DNA from: SIG480 sp045546975
GTDB taxonomy: Bacteria; Bacillota; Clostridia; Oscillospirales; JAAYXM01
Assembly: GCA_045546975.1 (NCBI GenBank)
Contig: JAZQDV010000010.1
Coordinates: forward strand, 372,001-436,000
Direction of reading: 5' to 3'
DNA length: 64,000 nt
Of this stretch, positions 24,828 to 32,336 are shown one piece after another. The position numbers and the translations under genes were made by a program. Under the pieces are notes generated by a model, which was given only the letters and a program-made list of their open reading frames with translations, searched no databases and was not told where the DNA came from. The number at the start of each line of letters is the position of its first letter. The stretch's first letter is position 1.

Positions 24828-24864
24828 GAAAAAGCACGCCACCTCAGAGAGATGGCGTGCTTTT
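24828..24864 (-). terminator. Terminator of the LacI-controlled operon
   Basis: AAAAGCACGCCA and its complement TGGCGTGCTTTT flank an 11-nt centre, with T residues after the stem on the minus strand. It separates the nine-gene operon from the GH2 operon. Confidence 0.9.
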
Positions 24865-24873
24865 AATATTGGT

Positions 24874-25554
24874 TTACGGAATAATCGGAATATCCTTCTT
24901 TGCTTCAGCGATAATGTCGATGAATGTCTTCACCTGCTTTGTGATAGAGCCAAGACCTTCTTTTTCAATTTTATCGAAGTCCATAAATGTTCTTGCGCCT
25001 GAAACAGCACAAGCACCGCACTTGATAAAGTCTGCAGCGTTATCCGGAGTAATTCCGCCTGACGGAATGAGGTTTACTTCCGGGAATACCATCTTGAGGT
25101 TTGTCATGTACTTTGCGCCGCCCAGTGCACCCGGGAAAATCTTTACCATTGTTGCGCCTGCACGCATTGCATTGAATACTTCAGTTGCAGAGAATGCACC
25201 GCTGAATACCGGAACATTATATCTTCCTGCAAGGTCAATAACATCGTCTACAACGCAGGGGTTGACGATAATGCTGCCGCCGTGGAGAATAACCTCTCTT
25301 GCGGATGCAGGGTCAAGAACTGTTCCTGCTGCAACGAGGAGCTCATCACCGAAGTGCTGTGAAATAGCTTCAATAGCCTCAAGGACCCCGGGAGTTGTCA
25401 TCGTAACTTCGATAACTCTTGCACCACCGTCGTACATAGCCTGTGCGTATGCAATGTAGTCTGCCTTCTCATGAAGCTTAATGCACGGCAAAATACCTGT
25501 GGACTTTGTCTGATGGATAACGTACTCTTTTAATGACATGTCTGACTTTCTCAT
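24874..25554 (-). CDS. eda: KDPG/KHG aldolase family protein
   Basis: This class I aldolase splits 2-keto-3-deoxy-6-phosphogluconate to pyruvate and glyceraldehyde 3-phosphate. The 226-aa TIM barrel shows Glu49 in VIEVTMTTPG, AAGTVLDP, the Schiff-base Lys138 in MVKIFPGALGG and LIPSGGITPDN. The usual KFFPAE is KIFPGA here, a modest difference. It is the last gene of the operon. With the kinase-like gene upstream it would finish uronate catabolism started by the GH2-uxa operon. Confidence 0.9.
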   Translation of the reverse strand: MRKSDMSLKEYVIHQTKSTGILPCIKLHEKADYIAYAQAMYDGGARVIEVTMTTPGVLEAIEAISQHFGDELLVAAGTVLDPASAREVILHGGSIIVNPCVVDDVIDLAGRYNVPVFSGAFSATEVFNAMRAGATMVKIFPGALGGAKYMTNLKMVFPEVNLIPSGGITPDNAADFIKCGACAVSGARTFMDFDKIEKEGLGSITKQVKTFIDIIAEAKKDIPIIP

Positions 25555-25566
25555 ATTTATCTCTCC

Positions 25567-26013
25567 TTATTCTTTTATTTTTGCAATCATTTTACCAATA
25601 GGTGCAGGGCTGTCCTTGCAAATACAAGGCATATGTGCATCCTGTGTGAAAACGATCATAAAATAGCCTTTTTCCAAAGTGATAATATCTCCACTTCCTT
25701 CAAGAAGTGCGGCGTCGCTTTCGGGATTGTAGCTTACTTCCTTTAACTTTTCGACATCAGCATAACCGATGCACTCTGTTCCATAAGCAACATAATGGAT
25801 ATCAAGATACTCCTTGTGTGCCTCAAAAGAGCAATCTTCAATTTTTTTGCTGTCCATCGGACGTACCTTTACGACAACATCTGTTCCCGGAATTGTTACA
25901 TTCGCTTTCTCAAGCGGCTTATCATCAATAGTTGCAAAATAATCAAGAGCCGCCTTGATATCATCGCCTAAAGCATAGTATTTTGCTCTGTTTTTAATGC
26001 TATCTACTATCAT
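25567..26013 (-). CDS. YhcH/YjgK/YiaL family protein (cupin-like)
   Basis: The 148-aa protein has the family blocks FEAHKEYLDIHYV and FTQDAHMP, whose His, Glu and Asp residues form the proposed metal site. Members occur in sialic acid and sugar-acid operons (YhcH, YiaL, EbgC), where they are thought to help with anomer or keto-sugar conversion; the reaction is not established. The ATG at 26013 has AAAGGA 8 nt upstream and is preferred over a start 24 nt earlier. It is 12 nt upstream of the aldolase gene. Confidence 0.85.
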   Translation of the reverse strand: MIVDSIKNRAKYYALGDDIKAALDYFATIDDKPLEKANVTIPGTDVVVKVRPMDSKKIEDCSFEAHKEYLDIHYVAYGTECIGYADVEKLKEVSYNPESDAALLEGSGDIITLEKGYFMIVFTQDAHMPCICKDSPAPIGKMIAKIKE

Positions 26014-26042
26014 GTCAGTTTCCTTTCTGCGATACACGCAAT

Positions 26043-27062
26043 TTATCTGTTAACTCTACCTGAAGCATCGCCACCCATGAGGTGCTTTACTTCATCAAGT
26101 GTTGCAAGATTGAAGTCGCCGGAAATAGTCTGCTTGAGTGCAGATGCAGCAGTTGCAAACTCACAGGTATCTGCGATAGACATACCGTTGAGCAAACCGT
26201 AAATCATACCTGCCGCGAAGGAAGCTCCGCCGCCACCACGGTCAACGAGGTGAATTTTGTAGTTTCTTGACTGATAGAATTCTTTTCCGTCATAGATGAG
26301 AGCTGACCAGCCGTTATCAGAAGCTGAGAAGCTTTCGCGAAGTGTTGAGCCGATATACTTAAAGCCGAACTTCTCTTTAAGCTTTACGAAAACATCTTTA
26401 TATGCCTCGATATCAAGCTGACCCTTTGTGATATCAGTGTTCTCAGGCTTGAAACCAAGCACTTTTTCTGCATCTTCTTCATTTCCGATGCAGACATCAA
26501 CATATTCCATAAGCGGAATCATTACGCTCTGTGCTCTCTCCGGAGACCAAAGCTTGCTGCGGTAGTTGAGGTCAACACTAACCGTAACATTGTGCTTCTT
26601 TGCAGCTTTCATAGCAGCCTCAACTAAAATTGCTGCTTTAGGGCTTATAGCCGGAGTGATACCTGCAACGTGGAACCAATCTGCATCAGAGAAAATTCCG
26701 TCAAAATCGAATTCTTCAGGATTTGCATCCGAAATCGCAGAATACTTTCTGTCGTATACAACATTTGAAGCTCTTACAGATGCGCCGTTCTCATAGAAAT
26801 TGAGACCCATACGTTCGCCGCCACGTACGATATAAGAAGTGTCAACTCCCTGCTCCCTGAGCTTGTTTACAGCTGTCTGTCCAAGCGGATTTACAGGAAG
26901 CTTTGTAACGTATCTGGATTCGAGCCCAAAGCGTGCAAGAGAAACTGCTACGATTGATTCGTCTCCACCATAATATGCTTCAAATTCTGTTGCCTGCTCA
27001 AAGCGCAAGTTGTTCTTGGGCATGAAGCGCACCATCATTTCGCCCATTGTTACTACTTTCAT
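26043..27062 (-). CDS. PfkB-family 2-keto-3-deoxygluconate kinase homologue, altered active site
   Basis: The 339-aa protein aligns by eye along its length with clostridial KDG kinases (VTMGEMMVRF, VRGGERMGLNFYENGASVRAS, SVDLNYRSKLWS, CIGNEEDAEKVLGF). Two PfkB hallmarks are changed: the first signature reads GGDESIVA, with Ile37 in place of the expected Asn, and the second reads DRGGGGASF, with Ala280 in place of the catalytic Asp of the GAGD motif. The codon is GCT, one base from Asp. It may be a diverged subfamily, a weak kinase or a non-catalytic homologue. Its place between YhcH and an aldolase fits a KDG role. Confidence 0.8.
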   Translation of the reverse strand: MKVVTMGEMMVRFMPKNNLRFEQATEFEAYYGGDESIVAVSLARFGLESRYVTKLPVNPLGQTAVNKLREQGVDTSYIVRGGERMGLNFYENGASVRASNVVYDRKYSAISDANPEEFDFDGIFSDADWFHVAGITPAISPKAAILVEAAMKAAKKHNVTVSVDLNYRSKLWSPERAQSVMIPLMEYVDVCIGNEEDAEKVLGFKPENTDITKGQLDIEAYKDVFVKLKEKFGFKYIGSTLRESFSASDNGWSALIYDGKEFYQSRNYKIHLVDRGGGGASFAAGMIYGLLNGMSIADTCEFATAASALKQTISGDFNLATLDEVKHLMGGDASGRVNR

Positions 27063-27081
27063 TTTTTGTTCCTCCTATTAC

Positions 27082-27735
27082 TTATGATCTGCCGTAACTG
27101 TTAAGGAAATAGTCGCGGCCTCTCTCTACGTTTTCCTTCGAAATAATCTGTACATCCTTATCTGCTAAAAGGTGAAGATACATTTTGCATGTTTTTTCAA
27201 CTACCTGGCAGCATACACGTGCTTCTGCAAGAGATCTGCCAAAACATACAGGACCGTGATTTCTTATAAGAATTGCGTTTGCATCTGTGATTGAGTCTGT
27301 AACCACTTTACCGAGCTTTTCGTGCATATCTGACGGAACAAATTCAGAAGAAAGCGGAATTGCTCCACCGAGAAGCTGACACATTTCCTCGGAAATTACA
27401 GGAATTCCCTCATTGCGTGCCGCAGCCGCCATCGCATAGGGCGAATGCATATGAATTATTGCATTTACATCCGGGCGCTTGTTCATGACTCTTCTGTGAA
27501 TTTCTCTTTCACTTGTCGAGAGCCTTGTGCCTGAAACCTGTGTTCCGTCCGGAGCAAGAACAACAAGGTCTTCCGGAAGCATTCCCTCGTATTCCACCTT
27601 TGACGGTGTTATGAGGATGTTGCCGTCATCAAGACGTACGCTGATGTTTCCCCACGTACTGAACACGAGTCCCTGGCTTTTGAGCCACAAACATGTGTCA
27701 ATAACGTCTTGCCTTACTTCTAAACAATCGTGCAT
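27082..27735 (-). CDS. Class II aldolase/epimerase (AraD/FucA family)
   Basis: The 217-aa protein has GNISVRLDDGNILITPSK, the catalytic Glu region LSTSEREIHRRV, the zinc ligands HMHSP and a third His in NHGPVCFG. Family members cleave or epimerise phosphorylated sugars, for example fuculose 1-phosphate or ribulose 5-phosphate, and some act on 3-keto acid phosphates. Which substrate applies cannot be told. It is 19 nt upstream of the kinase-like gene in the LacI-controlled operon. Confidence 0.88.
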   Translation of the reverse strand: MHDCLEVRQDVIDTCLWLKSQGLVFSTWGNISVRLDDGNILITPSKVEYEGMLPEDLVVLAPDGTQVSGTRLSTSEREIHRRVMNKRPDVNAIIHMHSPYAMAAAARNEGIPVISEEMCQLLGGAIPLSSEFVPSDMHEKLGKVVTDSITDANAILIRNHGPVCFGRSLAEARVCCQVVEKTCKMYLHLLADKDVQIISKENVERGRDYFLNSYGRS

Positions 27736-27747
27736 ATCTATTTCTCC

Positions 27748-28521
27748 TTACTTATTAAATTTGTGTGCTTTTTCAAGTGTTTCGCGAACCTCAACTGCAG
27801 CCTGCTTCATAAAGCCGTAGTCCGAGCCTGTTGAAAGCATGTCAATTCCCATATCAGACCAGTATTTGAGCTTTTCATAGGAAATTTCCCCGGTTGACAA
27901 GCCGACATACTTACCTGCCGCTTTGAGCTTTGCAATAGCTTCTTTTATAAGGCTTATATTACTTTCGCCGTAAACGTTACCAAGCTCATTTATTGAGCCT
28001 GACAAGTCGTTCGGACCAAAGATATAGCCATCAATAAACTCGTTCTTCATAATTTCGTCAAGGTTTTTGACTGCGTCGATATGTTCGATCTGGATAAATC
28101 TGCAAACATTTGTCTTTGTGCTGTCAACATACGCTTGTATGTCCTCATACCCATAATCAACAACGTTCATCGGACCAAAACCTCTTGTACCGTAAGGCGG
28201 ATATAACGTACTTGCGATCAACTGATTTGCCTGCTCGGCAGTCCTTACCATCGGGAAAATAATTCCGTCAACGCCAATATCAAGAACCTTTTTTGTAGTT
28301 GCCAGGTCATCCTGCGGAACACGAACAATAACTGCCGTATCTGTTGCCTTGATTGCAATTATGTCTGCAAGAACATTCTCAAGCGATTTATAGCTGTGCT
28401 CAAGGTCAAGCCAGATGTAGTCATAGCCTGCAAGAGCAATGATTTTAGCCGCCGTCACATCTGTCATATAGGTGTGTGTACCGGTCATTTTTTCTTTGTT
28501 TACTATCTTTTCTCTGAGCAT
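27748..28521 (-). CDS. HpcH/HpaI family 2-keto-3-deoxy acid aldolase
   Basis: A 257-aa class II, metal-dependent aldolase of the pyruvate-dependent type. Seen are YDYIWLDLEHS, VRVPQDDLATTKKVLDIGVDGIIFPMV, YPPYGTRGFGP and FIQIEHIDAVKNLDEI with the metal-binding Glu. Homologues split 2-keto-3-deoxy sugar acids such as 2-keto-3-deoxy-L-rhamnonate or HKHD to pyruvate and an aldehyde. The ATG at 28521 has GGGTGG upstream. Its presence beside a KDPG aldolase shows that the operon can perform a second, different cleavage. Confidence 0.87.
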   Translation of the reverse strand: MLREKIVNKEKMTGTHTYMTDVTAAKIIALAGYDYIWLDLEHSYKSLENVLADIIAIKATDTAVIVRVPQDDLATTKKVLDIGVDGIIFPMVRTAEQANQLIASTLYPPYGTRGFGPMNVVDYGYEDIQAYVDSTKTNVCRFIQIEHIDAVKNLDEIMKNEFIDGYIFGPNDLSGSINELGNVYGESNISLIKEAIAKLKAAGKYVGLSTGEISYEKLKYWSDMGIDMLSTGSDYGFMKQAAVEVRETLEKAHKFNK

Positions 28522-28531
28522 AAAAACCACC

Positions 28532-29521
28532 CTATATGTTGTTAATATAATCTCTATTAAGTATCGTCTTTACTGTTCTTCCTGCAAAGAAGTCGGCAAC
28601 GTTTCTTGCCGCCATCATCGCTGCTCTTTCGTGTCCCTCAACTGTGCAAGCACCCGTATGAGGTAACAATACTGTATTCTTAGCTGTCAAAAGCGGATTA
28701 TCAAGTTCGGGTGGCTCGGGTGTGAAAACATCCATACCTGCACCTGCAATAGTGCCGTTATTAAGTGCTTCTGCAAGATCTTCTGCAACTACGAGTCTGC
28801 CGCGCGCAGTGTTGATTATAATTGCATTCTTCTTGCATTTTGAAAGGAACTCTTTGTTTATCATTCCGTTGGTTTCGGGGGTTGACGGAACATGAAGACT
28901 GATAATGTCTGCCTGTTCCTGAATCTGTTCAATTGTTGCGTATTCAACGCCAAGTTTTTCTGCAGCTTCGTCGTTCCAGAAAAGGTCGTATGCCATTACA
29001 CGGCAGTCAAACCCTAAAAGCATTTTTGCAAGTGCTTTTGAAATATCACCGAAACCGATTATTCCAACTGTCTTACCGGAAAGTTCAAATCCTGTTTTGC
29101 TTTCAAAGAATCTGCTCCAGTCGTTATTGCGAACTTCTCTATCCGAATCCGCGATACTGCGAAGTACGGCCAGGATAAGACCCATAGCACACTCGGCAAC
29201 CGTTATCGAAAACGTGCCTGCCGCATTACATACTGCAATACCGTGGTTTGCTGCGGCAACCTTATCGATTTCGTCAGTACCAACGCCGTAGCGTGAAACG
29301 AGTTTGAGATTATCCTTTAAGCGGTCAAAAACCTCTGCCGGGAATTTCTCTCCCGACGAAATAATCGCGTTGTACTCCTTCATCTCATCCGTCCAGTCAA
29401 GAACGTTTCGTGTGGGCATATCAAGAATATCTGCCTTAAGATTGTTTGCCTCGAGGTATTCCTTGATTTTTGTTCGCATAACAAGCGGTTGTTGTTTGCC
29501 TATAATTGCAACTTTGTTCAT
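28532..29521 (-). CDS. D-2-hydroxyacid dehydrogenase
   Basis: A 329-aa NAD-dependent enzyme with the Rossmann motif GIIGFGDISKALA, then the catalytic Arg in NTARGRLV, Glu in DVFTPEPP and His in LLPHTGACT. It resembles phosphoglycerate dehydrogenase-like members but has no C-terminal ACT domain, so it is not a typical SerA. Plausible roles are reduction of a 2-keto acid or hydroxypyruvate formed by the operon. It is 10 nt upstream of the HpcH-type aldolase. Confidence 0.85.
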   Translation of the reverse strand: MNKVAIIGKQQPLVMRTKIKEYLEANNLKADILDMPTRNVLDWTDEMKEYNAIISSGEKFPAEVFDRLKDNLKLVSRYGVGTDEIDKVAAANHGIAVCNAAGTFSITVAECAMGLILAVLRSIADSDREVRNNDWSRFFESKTGFELSGKTVGIIGFGDISKALAKMLLGFDCRVMAYDLFWNDEAAEKLGVEYATIEQIQEQADIISLHVPSTPETNGMINKEFLSKCKKNAIIINTARGRLVVAEDLAEALNNGTIAGAGMDVFTPEPPELDNPLLTAKNTVLLPHTGACTVEGHERAAMMAARNVADFFAGRTVKTILNRDYINNI

Positions 29522-29525
29522 GTCC

Positions 29526-30581
29526 TTACTCCTCGCATATTTTTACAGTAGTCTTAACTGATGTGGGATAATTTTTTCTCTCAAAACCCTTTATACAGTC
29601 ATCAAACGGCAATTCATAGCTTATAATCGGGCTTAAGTCAACATAATTAGCCCTTAAGATATCAAGAGCATCTGCCATATCACCCATAGCACCCATTACG
29701 CCAAAGAGACTGATTGCCTTTGCAACTATCATATCAACATTTACATCGTCCTCTTTCGCAGCGTAGAACCCGATAAGCGCGACCGTCGCCCTAAACGCCG
29801 CAATATCAAGCGCCTGCTTGAATGTTTCCTTAGCACCCGAGCACTCAAGAACGAAATCTGCACCATTACCGTTTGTGATTCTGTCTATCTCTGCTTTTGC
29901 GTCAGAGTTTCTGATATTGATTATTTCCGCTCCAAGCTCTTCTGCAACCTTGAGCTTATCAGGGTTTCTGCCAATCAACACTACCTTCTTTGCTCCAAGA
30001 GCTTTTGCAAGCACAATTGCCGCCATACCAATACAGCCTGTACCGATTATTGCAACAACCGAGTCCTTGGTAATGTTCATTTTCTTTATTCCGCCGTATG
30101 CAACCGAAAGCGGCTCAGCAAGGGATGCGGCCTTCAATGACATTTTTTCGGGAATAATGTGTAAGTGGCGCTCTGAGATTATGTAATATTCGCAAAACGC
30201 GCCATCGTACATTGGATCGATAGTGCCGACATTCAACAAATGATGACAGTTTTTGAAATCGCCCGCAAGACAAGCATCGCACTTTTCACAGCAGACTGCA
30301 TTGTCGCCGACTACTCTGTCACCCTTTTTGAAGTTTTTAACATCAGGACCGATTTTTTCAACAACACCGGACCACTCGTGCCCAAGTCTTAAGGGATACG
30401 AAACCAAACCGTCCTCTACAAAGCTGCAATCGCTCGAGAATAGATCCTGGTCAGTACCGCATATTCCACAATAGCATACCCTGACAAGTACCTTGTCACC
30501 TGAAACCTCAGGAACAGGCATCTCGACAACAGAAGCTTTGCCATAGCCCTCAGCCAATAAAACCTTCATAGTATCTTTCAA
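29526..30581 (-). CDS. Zinc-dependent alcohol (polyol/sugar-acid) dehydrogenase
   Basis: A 351-aa medium-chain dehydrogenase with the catalytic zinc site (CGICGTD, GHEWSG), the structural zinc cysteines in CEKCDACLAGDFKNC, and the Rossmann motif IGTGCIGMAAIVLA. It resembles L-idonate, sorbitol and galactitol-phosphate dehydrogenases. The TTG start at 30581 has AAGGAG about 10 nt upstream; an internal ATG 12 nt later is the alternative. It probably oxidises a sugar acid or polyol hydroxyl in this pathway. Confidence 0.85.
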   Translation of the reverse strand: MKDTMKVLLAEGYGKASVVEMPVPEVSGDKVLVRVCYCGICGTDQDLFSSDCSFVEDGLVSYPLRLGHEWSGVVEKIGPDVKNFKKGDRVVGDNAVCCEKCDACLAGDFKNCHHLLNVGTIDPMYDGAFCEYYIISERHLHIIPEKMSLKAASLAEPLSVAYGGIKKMNITKDSVVAIIGTGCIGMAAIVLAKALGAKKVVLIGRNPDKLKVAEELGAEIINIRNSDAKAEIDRITNGNGADFVLECSGAKETFKQALDIAAFRATVALIGFYAAKEDDVNVDMIVAKAISLFGVMGAMGDMADALDILRANYVDLSPIISYELPFDDCIKGFERKNYPTSVKTTVKICEE

Positions 30582-30585
30582 AGCT

Positions 30586-31452
30586 TTATATCTCCTTACA
30601 GTTTATTTTCAATGTAAACTCTACTGTTTCACCTGACTTTATAACAGAACTCGCATTGGCCTTCTCTGCGTTTATAGGGTCATCATAAAGCGCAGTGCAT
30701 GGCTCAAGCGCAATGTTATACATTCCGTTGAGATCTCCCGGATTTACCCAAAGTCCGAGGTATTTAACAACATCGCTGTCAAATTCGAGAGCAATCTGAA
30801 CCTTGCTGTTAGGATAAGCAACTCCGCATTTGACGGGACCTTTAGCTTCTGTGTAATAGTATTTATACTGTTTTATTGCACCTCGCTCAGGTAATATGTG
30901 TGCTTTTTCGACAAATTCAGGCATCCCGAACATAACTTTTTTCGGGTCGTCAGGAGCAAACTCACTTACCGCATACGCTCCCGACTCACCTCTGAACATC
31001 ATGTGTCCTGCCCAAAGATACGGAAAATCAAAGCTGTTATGGTTTTCTATAGTATATCTGATACAGAGGGCACCATTATCCTCGTAAATGTTCTTTTTGA
31101 ATGTAGTATTGAGGTTTTCAAGCTGGCAGGTAAAGGTTACCGAATCATCAGTAGCATCCACCTCGTGCTCTCTGCGGCAAACCTCACCATGGTCAAGATA
31201 ATCCATACCGTTTATCTTGCACGGGTCAATTGTCGGGAACATATCGTCAAAAGCACTGCATTCGCTTTCAACATAGCTTGTATTAAGCCCGAGAACCCGG
31301 TAGTTTTCTTCCTTGCGATGTTCAAAAAACTCTTTTCCTTTGAATTTGAGTGATACGAATTTTCCGCCGTCGCGAGGTAAGAACAAAGCCTCCATATCCC
31401 CTGCCGAAACTTTTATAGCGGGTCTATCTTTATAATTTGTTTTTGAAATCAT
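30586..31452 (-). CDS. Aldose 1-epimerase-like (galactose mutarotase fold) protein
   Basis: The 288-aa protein looks like the galactose mutarotase superfamily, with LPRDGGKFVSLKFKGKEF near the start, a central ENHNSFDFPYLWAGHMMFRG and GLWVNPGDLNGMYNIALEPC near the end. Conserved His and Glu residues fit the fold, but the exact catalytic pair is not certain. The ATG at 31452 has AAGGTG 7 nt upstream. Neighbours suggest it equilibrates anomers or epimers of the imported sugar or lactone. Confidence 0.7.
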   Translation of the reverse strand: MISKTNYKDRPAIKVSAGDMEALFLPRDGGKFVSLKFKGKEFFEHRKEENYRVLGLNTSYVESECSAFDDMFPTIDPCKINGMDYLDHGEVCRREHEVDATDDSVTFTCQLENLNTTFKKNIYEDNGALCIRYTIENHNSFDFPYLWAGHMMFRGESGAYAVSEFAPDDPKKVMFGMPEFVEKAHILPERGAIKQYKYYYTEAKGPVKCGVAYPNSKVQIALEFDSDVVKYLGLWVNPGDLNGMYNIALEPCTALYDDPINAEKANASSVIKSGETVEFTLKINCKEI

Positions 31453-31462
31453 AAGTGTCACC

Positions 31463-32188
31463 TTATAAGCTTATTGTTTCGCCGGCGCGCATTAGAAGAT
31501 AGTTAATATCAGAGTTTTTACTCTTCATCTCTTGTGCGAATATGTTGGGGTTTCCGCCGTGCTCTGCAAAGTTCCAATAATGACAAGGAATTGCGAGACG
31601 GGGTTTTACAAGCCCTGCTGCTTTTGCCCCCTCAACCTCATTGAGGTTTCCGAAAGCTCCGTTTATCGGCATAATCATAACGTCAAGGTCTTTTAACTCA
31701 TCACTCTTGAAATAATCTTCCCTGAAACACGTATCTCCTGCAATATATATCTTTTTTCCGTCAACGCAAATCAAAAGACCGATTGCATCGGGAGTATCCT
31801 TTCCGTGGTCACAAGGCATCGCCTTTATGAGTACGTTTTCGTTTTCAAATATATTGCCTTCTTTTAGATATGTAACGCGACTTTTGTCGATATTCAATCT
31901 TGCAACTTCTTCCTCTACATCAGCCGCTGCAACCAAGGAAACATTCTTATCCGACATTATTACCGGAACAGAATCAGGGTCAAAGTGGTCATAATGAGCG
32001 TGTGTTGAAACAAGAAGGTCAAGCTCAAGCTCTGACGGATTAAAAATATATGGCATCAAACGCTTGAATCCAAAATATCTTTCACAACAATCAGAAAGGT
32101 ATAAATCAATGCCGATTCTATATCCGTTTTCACTTTGGATTATGAATCCTGCCTGTCCTGCAAACGTAAGCTTAACTCCGTTTTTCAT
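31463..32188 (-). CDS. Metallo-beta-lactamase-fold hydrolase (UlaG-like)
   Basis: A 241-aa protein with the metal motif THAHYDHFD (His63, His65, Asp67, His68), MPCDHG, IAGDTCF and CHYWNFAEHGG. This is the short MBL hydrolase type related to UlaG, the L-ascorbate-6-phosphate lactonase. As first gene of a sugar-acid operon, a lactonase opening an aldono- or uronolactone is a reasonable guess, not a proven role. It directly follows the regulated promoter and operator, with AAAGGA upstream. Confidence 0.82.
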   Translation of the reverse strand: MKNGVKLTFAGQAGFIIQSENGYRIGIDLYLSDCCERYFGFKRLMPYIFNPSELELDLLVSTHAHYDHFDPDSVPVIMSDKNVSLVAAADVEEEVARLNIDKSRVTYLKEGNIFENENVLIKAMPCDHGKDTPDAIGLLICVDGKKIYIAGDTCFREDYFKSDELKDLDVMIMPINGAFGNLNEVEGAKAAGLVKPRLAIPCHYWNFAEHGGNPNIFAQEMKSKNSDINYLLMRAGETISL

Positions 32189-32208
32189 AGTTAAATTTCC
32201 TTTCAGAA

Positions 32209-32234
32209 AAATTGCGTAACCGATTACGCAATTT
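32209..32234 (-). promoter_or_regulatory. LacI-type operator over the catabolic operon start site
   Basis: AAATTGCGTAA (32209-32219), CCGA, then TTACGCAATTT (32224-32234): perfect 11-bp arms around a CG-containing centre, the form of LacI/GalR operators. It begins one base past the -10 box of the divergent catabolic promoter, so bound repressor would block transcription. Confidence 0.85.
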
Positions 32235-32235
32235 A

Positions 32236-32264
32236 AGTATAAACTTCACGGAAAGCAATGTCAA
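32236..32264 (-). promoter_or_regulatory. Sigma-A promoter of the nine-gene sugar-acid operon
   Basis: On the minus strand TTGACA (32264-32259) is 17 nt from TATACT (32241-32236), near-consensus and immediately followed by the operator. Confidence 0.9.
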
Positions 32265-32276
32265 GTAAAGCTTTAC
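32265..32276. promoter_or_regulatory. Palindrome GTAAAGCTTTAC upstream of the catabolic -35 box
   Basis: A perfect 12-bp palindrome abuts the -35 element of the catabolic promoter and lies 8 nt upstream of the regulator's -35 element. With flanks it reads TTGTAAAGCTTTACTT on the minus strand, distantly like a CcpA site but with GC instead of CG in the centre. It may be a second regulatory site. Confidence 0.5.
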
Positions 32277-32284
32277 AAAAGATA

Positions 32285-32313
32285 TTGAATTTTTCTTCTT
32301 ATTTTGATATATT
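32285..32313 (+). promoter_or_regulatory. Promoter of the LacI-family regulator gene
   Basis: TTGAAT (32285-32290), a 17-nt spacer and TATATT (32308-32313), with the start codon at 32337. Confidence 0.6.
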
Positions 32314-32336
32314 TAGATAATGAAAGGAGGAGAACG

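Noticed and set aside
24857..25459. 200-aa plus-strand ORF opposite the aldolase gene
   Set aside because: It mirrors the KDPG aldolase reading frame and has no family motif or ribosome binding site.
27748..28530. GTG start at 28530 for the HpcH-type aldolase
   Set aside because: It lies inside the GGGTGG binding site; the ATG at 28521 has proper spacing.
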